Source: Thalassotalea sp. PP2-459
GTDB lineage: Bacteria; Pseudomonadota; Gammaproteobacteria; Enterobacterales; Alteromonadaceae
NCBI RefSeq assembly: GCF_001913705.1
Contig: NZ_MKQD01000017.1
Span: 1-64,000 of the forward strand
DNA: 64,000 nucleotides
Reading direction: 5' to 3'
The notes beneath the pieces are model-generated. The model saw only the letters and a list, made by a program, of their open reading frames with translations. It was not told where the DNA came from and ran no database searches. A program made the position numbers and the translations under genes. How positions within the stretch are numbered: position 1 is the stretch's first letter; every line of letters begins with the position of its first letter. Shown here one piece after another: positions 63,912-64,000 of the stretch.

Positions 63912-64000
63912 ATGGAAGAGCACAACATATTGGCCTCAAGTACAGGCTGTGAAGAAGCACGTTATTGGCTAGCATTGAAGCTTGTGCCAAGATTAGCGAT
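63912..64000 (+). CDS. dprA: DNA processing protein DprA, N-terminal fragment
   Basis: The frame starts MEEHNILASSTGCEEARYWL and runs to the window edge with ALKLVPRLA. DprA proteins begin with a short sequence of this kind before the SAM-like and Rossmann domains, and DprA loads RecA on incoming DNA. The call rests on the start pattern and on the conserved place after the LysM gene. Only 29 codons are present. Confidence 0.7.
   Translation, partial: MEEHNILASSTGCEEARYWLALKLVPRLA

Overview
The window is a chromosomal segment of a gammaproteobacterium, most probably an AT-rich marine Alteromonadales of the Colwellia/Thalassotalea type. That placement is inferred from the core gene order (glmS, glmU, atp operon, parAB, rsmG, mnmG, oriC, mioC, mnmE, yidC, rnpA, rpmH, dnaA, dnaN, recF, gyrB, glyQS), from protein lengths and from base composition; no database search was possible. 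There are no rRNA genes, no CRISPR array and no tRNA that I could recognise.

Positions 1 to about 19,000 are accessory DNA ending at the 3' end of glmS, the classical Tn7 attachment locus. From left to right it holds the edge of an IS3-family element that cuts off an ATPase gene, an orphan HigA-like antitoxin, and a leftward Tn7-type transposition operon: tnsA, tnsB, tnsC, tniQ/tnsD, a 76-residue protein and a DEDDh exonuclease. tnsB is interrupted by an in-frame TGA and by a -1 frameshift in a run of six A. Even so, its catalytic residues fall at D273, D361 and E396 when the stop is counted as one residue, the same numbering as Tn7 TnsB. Between tnsA and glmS lies a rightward seven-gene defence operon: a small HTH protein, hsdR, an SMC/OLD-like ATPase, hsdM, hsdS, a Shedu (DUF4263) nuclease and a GHKL ATPase fused to a PD-(D/E)xK nuclease. 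The last two overlap by 4 bp. I could not place the transposon right end; the 87 bp between the defence operon and glmS look too short for a normal Tn7 right end.

Positions 19,000 to 36,900 are core genes, mostly leftward: glmS with its DeoR-type regulator, a rightward chemoreceptor, glmU, the F1Fo ATP synthase operon atpIBEFHAGDC, and mnmG-rsmG-parA-parB. A small secreted DUF6289-like gene lies between glmU and the atp operon.

Positions 36,912 to 37,317 form a convincing oriC between mnmG and mioC, as in E. coli. It has eleven GATC sites within 192 bp, four DnaA boxes and three GATCT-started AT-rich repeats spaced exactly 12 bp apart. Next come mioC, mnmE and the rpmH-rnpA-yidD-yidC operon (leftward), then the rightward dnaA-dnaN-recF-gyrB operon. 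Two perfect parS sites lie inside recF, both read as Phe-His-Val-Lys-His, near the parAB genes that would use them.

From 48,100 to the end the genes are ordinary housekeeping ones: glyQS, tusA-like, an outer-membrane SPOR protein, slt, pepQ, yigZ, trkH, the leftward def-fmt-rsmB-trkA operon, a divergent LysM gene and the start of dprA.
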